From: Stenotrophomonas maltophilia
GTDB lineage: Bacteria > Pseudomonadota > Gammaproteobacteria > Xanthomonadales > Xanthomonadaceae
Assembly (NCBI RefSeq): GCF_039555535.1
Contig: NZ_CP154630.1
Location: 2,059,001-2,123,000 of the forward strand
Length of the DNA: 64,000 nt
Reading direction: 5' to 3'
Both the position numbers and the translations under genes were made by a program. Positions 36,072-43,842 of this stretch are shown here, in pieces. The notes beneath the pieces are model-generated. The model was not told the origin of the DNA, made no database searches, and was given only the letters and a program-made list of their open reading frames with translations. Position 1 is the first letter of the stretch, and every line of letters starts with the position of its first letter.

Positions 36072-37112
36072 ATGGCAACCCCGCTCGACCGCATCAAGAT
36101 CCTCGAACCGCGCCACCCGAACCGCAGCACCGGCATCATCAATGGCCGCACCAGCGGCATCCTGAACTGGAACGACATTCCGTACCCCTCGTTCTATCGG
36201 GCCTACAAGGAGTTGTCGACCAACTTCTGGATTCCCGACGAGGTGGACATGAAGCTGGATGCGCGCCAGTACGGCGAGCTGTCCGGGCGCGAGAAGAACG
36301 CTTACGACTCGATCATCGGCCTGCTGGCCACGCTGGATTCGCCACAGACGCGCTTCATCTACAACGTGGCCGAGTACATCACCGACCCGGCGGCGCATGC
36401 CAACGCGGCGATCATCGGCCAGCAGGAGGTGATCCACAACGAGAGCTACAGCTACGTGCTGGCCTCGATCACCGACCTGCCGAACCAGAACCGCATCTTC
36501 GAGATCGCCCGCACGCACCCGACCATCATCAAGCGCAACGCGCCGATCATGGGGGCGTATGACGATTTCATGCGCGAAAAGACCGCCGAGACCCTGCTGA
36601 AGTCGCTGATCCAGTCGTCGATCCTGGAGGGCATCAACTTCTATTCCGGGTTTGCCTACTTCTACAACATGGTGCGGCAGAACCGCATGACCGGCACCGG
36701 CAAGATCATCAGCTTCATCAACCGTGACGAGCTGGCCCACACCAAGTTCATCAGCGAGCTGATCCGCGCCATCATCGGCGAGAACCCGGAGCTGCAGACC
36801 AATGAACTGACCGCGTACGTGCACCAGGCGTTCGAGCATGCGATCGAACTGGAGACGCAGTGGTCCTCGGAAGTACTGGACGGCATCGACGGCATCGATG
36901 TCGAGGAGATGACGCGCTACGTGAAGTACCGGGCCAACAAGATGGCCGGCATGCTGGGCATCGAGCGCCTGTATAGCGACACCACCGACAACGTGATGCC
37001 CTGGATCAAGGCCTACGCCGACAACTTCACCGAGACCAAGACCGACTTCTTCGAGATGCGCAATGCAAGCTACAAGAAGACCAACGTCGACAACGGGTTC
37101 GACGACCTCTGA
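36072..37112 (+). CDS. nrdB: Class I ribonucleotide reductase, radical (beta) subunit
   Basis: A 346-residue R2 subunit that stores the radical for NrdA. All metal ligands can be placed: Asp89 (ATLDSPQTR), Glu119 and His122 (QQEVIHNESYSY), Glu186 (SSILEGINFYSG), Glu220 and His223 (INRDELAHTKF). The radical tyrosine is Tyr126, seven residues after Glu119 as in E. coli. This is therefore a tyrosyl-radical enzyme, not a metal-free DOPA (class Ie) or tyrosine-less Mn/Fe (class Ic) type. The C-terminus NVDNGFDDL should dock into NrdA. ATG at 36072 has a GAAGG site. The next gene, a flavodoxin, overlaps it. Confidence 0.95.
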   Translation: MATPLDRIKILEPRHPNRSTGIINGRTSGILNWNDIPYPSFYRAYKELSTNFWIPDEVDMKLDARQYGELSGREKNAYDSIIGLLATLDSPQTRFIYNVAEYITDPAAHANAAIIGQQEVIHNESYSYVLASITDLPNQNRIFEIARTHPTIIKRNAPIMGAYDDFMREKTAETLLKSLIQSSILEGINFYSGFAYFYNMVRQNRMTGTGKIISFINRDELAHTKFISELIRAIIGENPELQTNELTAYVHQAFEHAIELETQWSSEVLDGIDGIDVEEMTRYVKYRANKMAGMLGIERLYSDTTDNVMPWIKAYADNFTETKTDFFEMRNASYKKTNVDNGFDDL

Positions 37113-37605
37113 GCCCAGCGCCGCGCTGAGCATCCTGGTGGTGGTTGCCTCGTTGAGCGGCAACACCCGCGAACTCGGCCGGCTGATTGCCAAACGCTGC
37201 CGCGCTGCCGGCCATACGGTGCACTGGCAGGAGGCCGACGACCTGCGCCAGGCACCGCCGCTGGCGGCCGATGAGGCCGACCTGGTGCTGCTGGGCTGCT
37301 GGACCGACAACGCCGGGCGTACGCCAGCGGAGATGAAGGCGTGGGTGGCCGGTATTGTCGAGCGCGGCGAGCGGCCACGGCAGCTGGCGGTGTTCGGCAC
37401 CGGCGAAACGCAGTGGGGGCAGGAATACTACTGCGGTGCCGTGCACCGGCTGATCCACTATTTCCGCAGCGACTACCCGCCGCTGGAGATCGAACAGATG
37501 CCGCATGGCGTTCGCCACGCCGAGGCCATCAGTGCCTGGACCGATGCGGTCCTGGCCCACTACTGGAGCAACACCGATGCAGATCATCGACGCCACCACG
37601 CCTGA
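37063..37605 (+). CDS. NrdI-like flavodoxin of the ribonucleotide reductase operon
   Basis: Up to 180 residues with a flavodoxin fold. The FMN phosphate loop is SILVVVASLSGNTRELGRL, and the isoalloxazine-contact region is seen in GCWTDNAGRTPAEM and GTGETQWGQEYYCGAV. The second stretch recalls the GNRNFGEAWG loop of NrdI. NrdI proteins supply an oxidant to assemble the Mn2-tyrosyl cofactor of class Ib R2; this protein is longer than typical NrdI, so the assignment is by context and fold. The ATG at 37063 overlaps nrdB by 50 bases; the fold itself starts only near residue 22, so the true start is uncertain. It overlaps the thioredoxin gene by 29 bases. Confidence 0.75.
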   Translation: MQATRRPTSTTGSTTSEPSAALSILVVVASLSGNTRELGRLIAKRCRAAGHTVHWQEADDLRQAPPLAADEADLVLLGCWTDNAGRTPAEMKAWVAGIVERGERPRQLAVFGTGETQWGQEYYCGAVHRLIHYFRSDYPPLEIEQMPHGVRHAEAISAWTDAVLAHYWSNTDADHRRHHA

Positions 37606-37903
37606 GCAGTTCCAGCAGCTGCTGGCCGAGCACCCGCGGGTGCTGGTGGATTTCCACAAGGACCAGTGCCCGGGCTGCCGGATGCTGGAAATGTCCCTGC
37701 ACCGGGTAGCCACCAGCAGTGCAGGCCAGGGTACCACCCTGCTGCGCGTGCAGCTGGAGGTGCTCGGCGAGGCGTTCTTCCGTGAGCTGGGGCTGCGGCA
37801 GACACCGACGCTATCGCTGTTCCGTGATGGTGACGAACGCACGCGACTGGCCGGGTTCCAGTCGCCGCAGCAGATCGAGGTCGCGATCGCGTTGTATCTG
37901 TGA
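37577..37903 (+). CDS. Thioredoxin-like protein, probable electron donor to the reductase
   Basis: A 108-residue thioredoxin-fold protein. The active site is VDFHKDQCPGCRMLEMSL: Cys31 and Cys34 with Pro-Gly between them, where thioredoxin 1 has Gly-Pro. The cis-proline is seen in LRQTPTLSLFRDG. It has no signal peptide and should work in the cytoplasm. As last gene of nrdA-nrdB-flavodoxin-thioredoxin it is the natural donor for the NrdA C-terminal dithiol, the role of NrdH in class Ib operons. The start at 37577 has GGAG nine bases upstream. Confidence 0.85.
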   Translation: MQIIDATTPEQFQQLLAEHPRVLVDFHKDQCPGCRMLEMSLHRVATSSAGQGTTLLRVQLEVLGEAFFRELGLRQTPTLSLFRDGDERTRLAGFQSPQQIEVAIALYL

Positions 37904-37922
37904 GGCCCGGGTGGTTGCATCG

Positions 37923-38066
37923 GTAGCGCCGGGCCATGCCCGGCAGCCTTTCGCGGGATCCTGATCTCTGTAGAGCCGAGCCATGCTCGGCTGCTGTTCG
38001 CGCGGTGCGCGATGAGTCGAGCATGGCTCGACTCTACAAGCGCATCCACGCATGGCGTGGATCTAC
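37923..38066. repeat. Cluster of four SMAG/REP units of three stem types
   Basis: GTAGCGCCGGGCCATGCC at 37923 (single), a GAGCCGAGC-type dimer from GTAG at 37970 to CTAC at 38037, and an ATCCACGC-type unit at 38044-38066 ending in CTAC. It fills the gap between the convergent RNR operon and mntH. Confidence 0.85.
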
Positions 38067-38091
38067 CGGGGCAGGGGCCGTCCATTTGGCG

Positions 38092-39423
38092 TCACCCGCC
38101 GCTGAAGGTATCCACCAGCAGCTTCACGTTCAGCACCACGATCACCAGCGCGATCACCCAGGCAATCGCACCCAGCCAGCGCGGCGCCACCAGCGCACCC
38201 ATCGTCACCTTGTCGGTCACGATCCGCACCAGCGGGATGATCGCAAACGGCAGCTGCATCGACAGCACCACCTGGCTCAGCACCAGCAGCTTCACCGCGC
38301 CCTGGTCGCCGAACAGCATGATCACCACCACCACCGGAATGATCGCCAGCGCCCGCGTGATCAGCCGCCGCAGCCACGGCGGCAGGCGCAGGTGCAGGAA
38401 GCCTTCCATCACGATCTGCCCGGCCAGCGTAGCGGTCACCGTTGAATTCAGGCCCGACGCCAGCAGCGCCACCGCGAACAACGTCGCCGCCGCGCCCACC
38501 CCCAGCATAGGCGCCAGCAGCTGGTGCGCCTGCTCGATGTCTTCCACATCGAAGCGGCCATTGGCATGGAACACCGCCGCCGCCAGGATCAGGATGCTGG
38601 CGTTGATGAACAGTGCCAGGGTCAGCGCGAGGGTGCTGTCGGTCACCGCCCAGCGCAGCGCGCTGCGACGGCCCTCATCGGTGCGCGGGTAGGCGCGGGT
38701 CTGCACGATGGACGAATGCAGGTACAGGTTATGCGGCATCACCGTGGCGCCGATGATGCCGATGGCGATGTACAGCGCGTGCGGATCGGTCACCACCTGG
38801 GCGCGCGGAATGAACCCGCCCAGCACCGCCATCACCGGTGGTGCGGCCAATGCGATCTGCACCATGAAGCAGCCGAAGATCACCATCAGCAGCGCGATTA
38901 CGAACGCTTCCAGTGCGCGGAAGCCGCGGTTCATCAACAGCAGTACCAGAAGCGTGTCCAGCGCGGTGATCACTGCGCCCCAGAGCAGGGGCAGGTCGAA
39001 CAGCAGCTTCAGCGCGATCGCAGTGCCGATCACCTCGGCCAGGTCGCAGGCGATGATGGCCGCCTCGCACAGCGCCCACAGTGCCAGGTTCACCGGCTTG
39101 GGGTAACGCGCGCGGCAGGCCTGCGCCAGGTCCATGCCGGTGGCGATGCCCAGCCGCGCCGACAGCGCCTGCAGGATCACCGCCATCAGGTTGGAAATGA
39201 GGATGACAGACAGCAGCAGGTAGCCGAAGCGCGAGCCGCCGGCCAGATCGGTGGCCCAGTTGCCCGGGTCCATGTAGCCGACCGAAATCATGTAGCCCGG
39301 GCCGAGGAAGGCCAGCAGGCGGAACCACCAGTGCCCCTTGTCGGGTACCGCCACCGAGGCATTGAGCGCGCCCAGGCTGGCCGGGGTGGGGGCCGAAGGG
39401 TCGCGGGGCGCCAGGGTGTTCAT
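38092..39423 (-). CDS. mntH: MntH, Nramp-family manganese/proton symporter
   Basis: A 443-residue inner-membrane protein with eleven predicted membrane segments. The Nramp signatures are intact: [15 protein letters not shown] in helix 1 (metal-binding Asp and Asn) and [15 protein letters not shown] in helix 6 (metal-binding Met, proton-relay His). It imports Mn2+ (less well Fe2+) with protons. ATG at 39423 was chosen; the longer frame would start inside the divergent regulatory region. The MntR-box-like palindrome lies 8-27 bases upstream, over the ribosome site and probable promoter start region. It is divergent from mntR, a common arrangement. Confidence 0.95.
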   Translation of the reverse strand: MNTLAPRDPSAPTPASLGALNASVAVPDKGHWWFRLLAFLGPGYMISVGYMDPGNWATDLAGGSRFGYLLLSVILISNLMAVILQALSARLGIATGMDLAQACRARYPKPVNLALWALCEAAIIACDLAEVIGTAIALKLLFDLPLLWGAVITALDTLLVLLLMNRGFRALEAFVIALLMVIFGCFMVQIALAAPPVMAVLGGFIPRAQVVTDPHALYIAIGIIGATVMPHNLYLHSSIVQTRAYPRTDEGRRSALRWAVTDSTLALTLALFINASILILAAAVFHANGRFDVEDIEQAHQLLAPMLGVGAAATLFAVALLASGLNSTVTATLAGQIVMEGFLHLRLPPWLRRLITRALAIIPVVVVIMLFGDQGAVKLLVLSQVVLSMQLPFAIIPLVRIVTDKVTMGALVAPRWLGAIAWVIALVIVVLNVKLLVDTFSGG

Positions 39424-39430
39424 GGGTCCG

Positions 39431-39450
39431 AATATAGCTCCTGCTATAGT
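39431..39450. promoter_or_regulatory. Candidate MntR box at mntH/mntR
   Basis: AATATAGC-TCCT-GCTATAGT. The arms TATAGC/GCTATA with a four-base centre match the E. coli MntR box layout AACATAGCnnnnGCTATGTT. It sits just upstream of mntH and about 90 bases before mntR, so it can repress mntH and perhaps autoregulate mntR. Confidence 0.75.
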
Positions 39451-39540
39451 CATTAGCAATGTGAAACAATCGTCTTTATCGCGTTACTGGTCCAGAATTC
39501 AGTTTCAAACCCGGAGTAGACCGGAAGAACAGGCGCAGGC

Positions 39541-40011
39541 GTGGGCAAGACCGACGATTCGACATCGCTGAAAAGCACCCCCTTGATCGAGGCCGAGCGC
39601 CAGGTCGAGAGCTTCCGCCAAGTGCGCGAGGCGCACCGGATGGAGCTGGTGGAGGACTATGTCGAGCTGATCTCGGACCTGCTGGCCGACGGTGGCGAGG
39701 CCCGCCAGGTCGATATCGCCACCCGCCTGGGCGTGGCCCAGCCCACCGTGGCGAAGATGCTGCGGCGGTTGGCTCGTGATGGCTGGGTGGTGCAGCGGCC
39801 GTACCGCGGCGTGTTCCTGACCCCGGAAGGCGAGGCGCTGGCGCATGCCAGCCGCCAGCGGCACCAGACCGTGGAGCGTTTCCTGCTGGCACTGGGCGTG
39901 GACCCTGATACGGCACGGCGTGATGCGGAGGGTATCGAGCACCATGTGAGCGAGCAGACGCTGGCGCTGTTCGAGGCGTTCGTGCGCAAGGCCGAGGGTG
40001 AGGCGCCGTAA
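39541..40011 (+). CDS. mntR: MntR, manganese-responsive DtxR-family repressor
   Basis: A 156-residue regulator closely similar to E. coli MntR over its whole length: [20 protein letters not shown], then [40 protein letters not shown] (the HTH) and [20 protein letters not shown]. The last stretch carries the Glu and His metal ligands of the MntR dimerisation domain. With Mn2+ bound it represses uptake genes. The start is GTG at 39541 with only a weak ribosome site. It is divergent from mntH and followed within three bases by repeat elements. Confidence 0.95.
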   Translation: MGKTDDSTSLKSTPLIEAERQVESFRQVREAHRMELVEDYVELISDLLADGGEARQVDIATRLGVAQPTVAKMLRRLARDGWVVQRPYRGVFLTPEGEALAHASRQRHQTVERFLLALGVDPDTARRDAEGIEHHVSEQTLALFEAFVRKAEGEAP

Positions 40012-40013
40012 CG

Positions 40014-40129
40014 GTAGCGCCGGGCCATGCCCGGCGGCCGTTCGCGCGATCCCGGTTTTTGTAGAGCCGAGCCATGCTCGGCTGCCGTTTGCACGGTGAT
40101 GGAATGCGTCGAGCATGGCTCGACGCTAC
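40014..40129. repeat. Cluster of three SMAG/REP units
   Basis: A single GTAGCGCCGGGCCATGCC unit at 40014 and a GAGCCGAGC-type dimer from GTAG at 40061 to CTAC at 40129. The final CTAC contains, on the minus strand, the TAG stop codon of the thioredoxin-fold gene (40128-40126), so the repeat forms the end of that gene. Confidence 0.85.
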
Positions 40130-40674
40130 AGGTCAGGCGGGCAGCGGGCCTGTACCTGCGCGCACGCCCGTTTCGCCCATTCCTTCAACACCGGCTGCAA
40201 CCCTTCGTAACGCCGCCCCTGCCAGCCGTTGGCCAGCACCTTGCCGTCGGCATCGATCAGCACCAGATTCGGCGGTGCCAGCCCAGCCAGGGCCTGCAGC
40301 GCCGGCATGCGCGCGGCGCGGCGCGGGTCCAGCACCGGCCACGGCATGTCCTGCGCGTGCATGTAGCGGCGCAGCGCGCTCTCGCTCTCATCCAGGCTGA
40401 CGTACACCACTTCGGTATCGGCGCCGGCCTCGCGCAACGCGTCGCGTACGCTGCGCAGTGTGGGTACGAAGGCATGGCACGGCGCACACCAGTCGGCGCC
40501 GAAGTACAGCGCCACCAGCTTCGGCGGCGGCGTCCACTGCATCGGCCGCAGCGAGCGCTGTTCCGGCCGCATCAGCGAGGCCGAGACCTGCGCGTGCAGG
40601 TCCGCAGCCATCGCCGGCGCGCCCAGCAGCAGGGCACAGGCCAGCAACAACGCTCGTAGTGGCTCAGAACGCAT
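40126..40674 (-). CDS. Periplasmic thioredoxin-fold protein co-transcribed with a TonB receptor
   Basis: A 182-residue protein. A signal peptide (PLRALLLACALLLGAPAMAA) sends it to the periplasm. The thioredoxin domain has YFGADWCAPCHAFVPTLR (Cys63, Cys66) and the cis-proline region APPNLVLIDADGKVL. Related to TlpA/tryparedoxin-like proteins (WCAPC is a common active site). Two more cysteines near the C-terminus (CAQVQARC) may form a disulfide. The start at 40674 lies within the last codons of the receptor gene (11-base overlap), so both are one operon, presumably under the MntR-box promoter. Its role is unknown; a receptor plug with a CxxC pair is an attractive partner. Confidence 0.85.
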   Translation of the reverse strand: MRSEPLRALLLACALLLGAPAMAADLHAQVSASLMRPEQRSLRPMQWTPPPKLVALYFGADWCAPCHAFVPTLRSVRDALREAGADTEVVYVSLDESESALRRYMHAQDMPWPVLDPRRAARMPALQALAGLAPPNLVLIDADGKVLANGWQGRRYEGLQPVLKEWAKRACAQVQARCPPDL

Positions 40675-42823
40675 AACGCCGGTTGACGTACCACGAGCGC
40701 GCGAAACGCGGCCCGTAGACATAGTCGCTGTCACGCAGCGCGCCTACCTCCAGATCCTTCTGGCGCTGATCGAACACGTTCTTGACGCCCGCGGCCACCG
40801 ACACTTCCTGCTGCGCCTGCGCGCCCAGATGGCGGTGCCAGCGCGCACCAAGATCAGTGACCAGGAACGAACGCGTACGGTGCAGCTCGCCCAGCCGGTT
40901 GTTCAGTACCGACATCGGGCCGGTATGGCGCAGCGCGACGAAGGTCTCCCACGGCTCGGCCGGCATCCAGCTGAGCTGGGCCAGGCCGGTCCAGCGCGGG
41001 GTCTTCAGGTAATCGCGGCTTTCGATGACGGTGTCGCCACCATCGCCGGTATCGTCGAAGATGCGTTGCGGTTCGCGGAAGCGCGAGCGATACCACGAAG
41101 CACCGGCGGTCAGGCGCCACTGCGGCGAGGGTTGCCAGCCCAGGTTGGTTTCCGCGCCCAGCACGTTCGAGCCGGAGGCGTTGTAGCGCAGCTGGCTCAG
41201 CTGGCCGTCATCGCCGCGCTGGATCTCGCCCAGCGCGAAGGTATCGCGGATGCGTGCATAGGACGCAGTGGCATCCCAGCTCCACACCGGATTGGCCGGG
41301 TCCGACCGCCAATCGAAGCCGAACAGGGTGGTCAACGCGCGCTCTTCCTTCAGACCATCGGTATTGCGCACGCGCACCTGTTCGCCGCCGAGCGTATCGA
41401 CGTGCACATCCTCGACGAAGATCTCCGGTGCACGGAAGCCGGTGGCAATGCCCGCCCGCCATTTCAGGTTTGGCGTGGCCTGCCAGGCCAGCGCGATGCG
41501 CGGCGAGAACACCGCGTTGTCCAACTCCGAGCTCTTGTCCACGCGTGCACCCAGCACCACGTCGACGTTGTCGCGCAGGCTCCACTCGTCCTGGATGAAG
41601 GCGCCCAGGTTGTGGAAGGTGGCATCCTCCAGCACGGCAAGACGCTGGCCGTCACCGGTGCGATTGTCGTCGCGCAGCGCCTCGTGCTTGTACTGCACGC
41701 CGAAGGCCAGCGCGTGCGCACCCAACCGCCAGTTCAACTGGCTGTCGATGTAGTGCAGCGGGTTGTGCGTGCGGCCGTACTGGCGCCACGAACGCGAGGC
41801 CGCGCTGCCGGCCACGTTGCGGTCCAGTTGCGAAGGGTCATAGCCGGGCGTGGACGGATCGGTGGCCACGTCACCCAGGCCGCCGTAGAAGCTGTCGCGA
41901 TCGATGTCGGCGAAGGCGTAGGCCAGGCGGAAATCAACGTCGGCATTGATTTGCTGGTCCCATGACACGCTGCCGTGCCGGTACTTCGTATCCAGCGACT
42001 CGGCGATGTTGGCCAGGTATTCCGGTTGATCCAGTCGGTTGCCGCCGCGGCGGGTTTCATCGGTCACCTGCAGGTCCAGGCGCAGCCGCGCGCCGGGACT
42101 GGGTGCATACCAGGCCTGCAGCCCGCCCACCTTGAGGTTCTTGCGGGTGATCTCGGTATAGCCGTCGCCGTTGTAGTCGATGCCGTTGTTCCAGTTGCGC
42201 TGGGCAATCACTGAAAGCCCGGCGTCGGCGTCCTTCGCCACCAGGTCCAGGCGCACGTCGGCATTCTTCTGCGGCGTGCCCTTCAGCACGTCCACACCGG
42301 CCTGCACATGGCCGCCGCTGCGTGCAGGCAGCGGCGGAATCAGGTTGATCACACCGGCGACCGCGCCCGGGCCGTACAGCGCCGAGCCACCGCCCTTGAC
42401 CACTTCGATGCGGTCGACGAAGCCGGCCGGAATCTGTTCCAGGCCATAGACGCTGCCCAGCGTGGACAGCAGCGGAATGCCATCGAACAGCAGCTGGTTG
42501 TAGGCGCCGGGCAGGCCCAGCAGCTGAACTTCGCTGGTGTTGCAGTTCTGGCAGTTGCTCTCCACGCGCAGGCCGTTGATCAGCTCGGCGGCACGCGAGA
42601 AGTCGGTGGCCGCGCGCAGCGCGATGTCTTCCTTGCGCAGCACTTCGGTGCGGATCGGGACATCGGAGAGCAGGCGTTCGCTGCGGGTGGCGGTGCTGAC
42701 CTTGACCTGCACGCGGTCCAGCTCGGTCGGCTTGGGTGTAGCAGCCAGCGCGGGCAGAGGCAGGGTCAGGGCGATGGCGGCGGCCAAGGGCAGCCGACGG
42801 AAGAGGGGATTGGCAACGGGCAT
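40664..42823 (-). CDS. TonB-dependent receptor under a candidate MntR box (manganese uptake?)
   Basis: A 719-residue outer-membrane receptor. Signal peptide RRLPLAAAIALTLPLPALAA, TonB-box-like ELDRVQVKVSTATR, plug with VPIRTEVLRKEDIALRAATD, ELINGLRVESNCQNCNTSEV and PAGFVDRIEVVKGGGSALYG. The barrel ends FARSWYVNRRYAF. A cysteine pair (NCQNCN) sits in the plug. By sequence alone it looks like a siderophore or heme receptor of the CirA/FepA kind. The perfect MntR-like box 74-93 bases upstream and the neighbouring mntH/mntR argue for manganese, the role proposed for the MnoT receptor of Burkholderia. AAGGA supports the start at 42823. Confidence 0.85.
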   Translation of the reverse strand: MPVANPLFRRLPLAAAIALTLPLPALAATPKPTELDRVQVKVSTATRSERLLSDVPIRTEVLRKEDIALRAATDFSRAAELINGLRVESNCQNCNTSEVQLLGLPGAYNQLLFDGIPLLSTLGSVYGLEQIPAGFVDRIEVVKGGGSALYGPGAVAGVINLIPPLPARSGGHVQAGVDVLKGTPQKNADVRLDLVAKDADAGLSVIAQRNWNNGIDYNGDGYTEITRKNLKVGGLQAWYAPSPGARLRLDLQVTDETRRGGNRLDQPEYLANIAESLDTKYRHGSVSWDQQINADVDFRLAYAFADIDRDSFYGGLGDVATDPSTPGYDPSQLDRNVAGSAASRSWRQYGRTHNPLHYIDSQLNWRLGAHALAFGVQYKHEALRDDNRTGDGQRLAVLEDATFHNLGAFIQDEWSLRDNVDVVLGARVDKSSELDNAVFSPRIALAWQATPNLKWRAGIATGFRAPEIFVEDVHVDTLGGEQVRVRNTDGLKEERALTTLFGFDWRSDPANPVWSWDATASYARIRDTFALGEIQRGDDGQLSQLRYNASGSNVLGAETNLGWQPSPQWRLTAGASWYRSRFREPQRIFDDTGDGGDTVIESRDYLKTPRWTGLAQLSWMPAEPWETFVALRHTGPMSVLNNRLGELHRTRSFLVTDLGARWHRHLGAQAQQEVSVAAGVKNVFDQRQKDLEVGALRDSDYVYGPRFARSWYVNRRYAF

Positions 42824-42896
42824 GGGGGCGTCGTCCTTGGGGGAAGAAATGCGGCGAGGGCGACCTGGCTGACGCATATGAAAGCAGTAGCTTATC

Positions 42897-42916
42897 AACA
42901 TAGCAATTGCTATATA
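42897..42916. promoter_or_regulatory. Candidate MntR box at the TonB receptor operon
   Basis: AACATAGC-AATT-GCTATATA, with a perfect 14-base core ATAGCAATTGCTAT (42900-42913). The left half is identical to the E. coli MntR box and the centre has the same four-base spacing. It shares arms and spacing with the site at 39431-39450. Confidence 0.78.
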
Positions 42917-43039
42917 ACGAAGCCGTAGCCATTCCGTGTGGGGCGGCGGTCGAGTCAGATCATGGGGGTGTTATAACATTACACAAAGCAGCGACAACCC
43001 TGCCGGTGGTCATGTCGTTCTGGGGCGCTGCAGAGGGTG

Positions 43040-43078
43040 GGGGTCAGAGCCCGTTCCTGCGGAAAGGGATCCGACCCC
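43040..43078. terminator. Imperfect hairpin beside the desT-like gene end
   Basis: GGGGTCAGAGCCCGTTCC, loop TGC, GGAAAGGGATCCGACCCC: arms pair except for a few G-T or mismatched positions. It lies 16 bases downstream of the regulator gene at 43094 and may end its transcript. Confidence 0.5.
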
Positions 43079-43093
43079 GGGCGCCGGCCTCGA

Positions 43094-43780
43094 TCAGCCG
43101 CGGCGGAAGGCGGCGGGGCTTCGGGCGCCGACGATGATCATGCGGATCATCGTGGAGATCTGTTCGACCAGTTCCGGATCCTTCTCCGGCGGCAGGTCCA
43201 TGGCGGTGGCGCCCATCGCGAACACCAGCCGGGTGATGGCCTTGGCCACCAGTTCCGGGGCGTGCAGCACCGCGCCATCCAGCGCGGCCAGGCGCACCAG
43301 GTCGTGCTGCAGTTCTTCTTCGAAATAGTGCAGCTCGCGTTCGACGGCGTGCTTGAAGTCGTCCGAGCCGACCGCGCCTTCGCGCAGCAGCACGTGCAGC
43401 AGCTTGTCGTCGGCGCGCAGCTGCTCCATGAAGGTCTCCACGGAAACGCGCACCACGCTGGTGGCGGTGGAGGTGGCGCGCTGGCGGGCCTCGCCGATGA
43501 TGGTGCGCAGCGAGCGGCCGGCCGCATCGATCAGCGCCACGGCCAGTTCGTCCATGTCGCGGAACTGCCGGTAGAAGCTGTTGGGCGCGATGCCGGCCTC
43601 ACGTGCCACTTCGCGCAGGCTGAGCGTGGACAGGCTGCGGTGCGGCCCGATCAGTTTCAGGGCGGCGGCAAGCAGATCCTCGCGGCTCACCGTACGGCGG
43701 GCCGGGCTGTTGGCATCTTCGGGCGTCGACAAGGCGGTGGCGGCGGCCATGGGGGTTCCGGTGGGGCGAGGCTGAATCAT
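43094..43780 (-). CDS. DesT/FabR-like TetR-family repressor of fatty acid desaturation
   Basis: A 228-residue TetR-family regulator. The HTH reads LSTLSLREVAREAGIAPNSF then YRQFRDMDELAVALIDAAGR, very close to FabR/DesT repressors (the GIAPNSFYRQF phrase). The ligand domain is helical and would bind acyl-CoA in those relatives, sensing the ratio of unsaturated to saturated chains. It is divergent from a ferredoxin reductase-desaturase pair, the same set as P. aeruginosa desT-desCB. ATG at 43780 was used; 43750 (MAAATAL) is equally plausible. The gap contains a double palindrome that is probably its operator. Confidence 0.85.
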   Translation of the reverse strand: MIQPRPTGTPMAAATALSTPEDANSPARRTVSREDLLAAALKLIGPHRSLSTLSLREVAREAGIAPNSFYRQFRDMDELAVALIDAAGRSLRTIIGEARQRATSTATSVVRVSVETFMEQLRADDKLLHVLLREGAVGSDDFKHAVERELHYFEEELQHDLVRLAALDGAVLHAPELVAKAITRLVFAMGATAMDLPPEKDPELVEQISTMIRMIIVGARSPAAFRRG

Positions 43781-43797
43781 ACCCAATCCGGTTCATT

Positions 43798-43821
43798 ATA
43801 CACATGTATACACAGGTGTAT
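43798..43821. promoter_or_regulatory. Double palindromic operator for the DesT-like repressor
   Basis: Two adjoining perfect dyads sharing two bases: ATACA-CA-TGTAT (43798-43809) and ATACAC-AG-GTGTAT (43808-43821). They lie 21-45 bases upstream of the reductase start and just upstream of the repressor start, so one bound repressor could control both directions. Confidence 0.65.
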
Positions 43822-43842
43822 GTGCGCCCGTATAGTGCGCCC

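Noticed and set aside
36072-37112. Idea that NrdB with a flavodoxin partner is a metal-free class Ie enzyme
   Set aside because: All six metal ligands (Asp89, Glu119, His122, Glu186, Glu220, His223) and Tyr126 are present.
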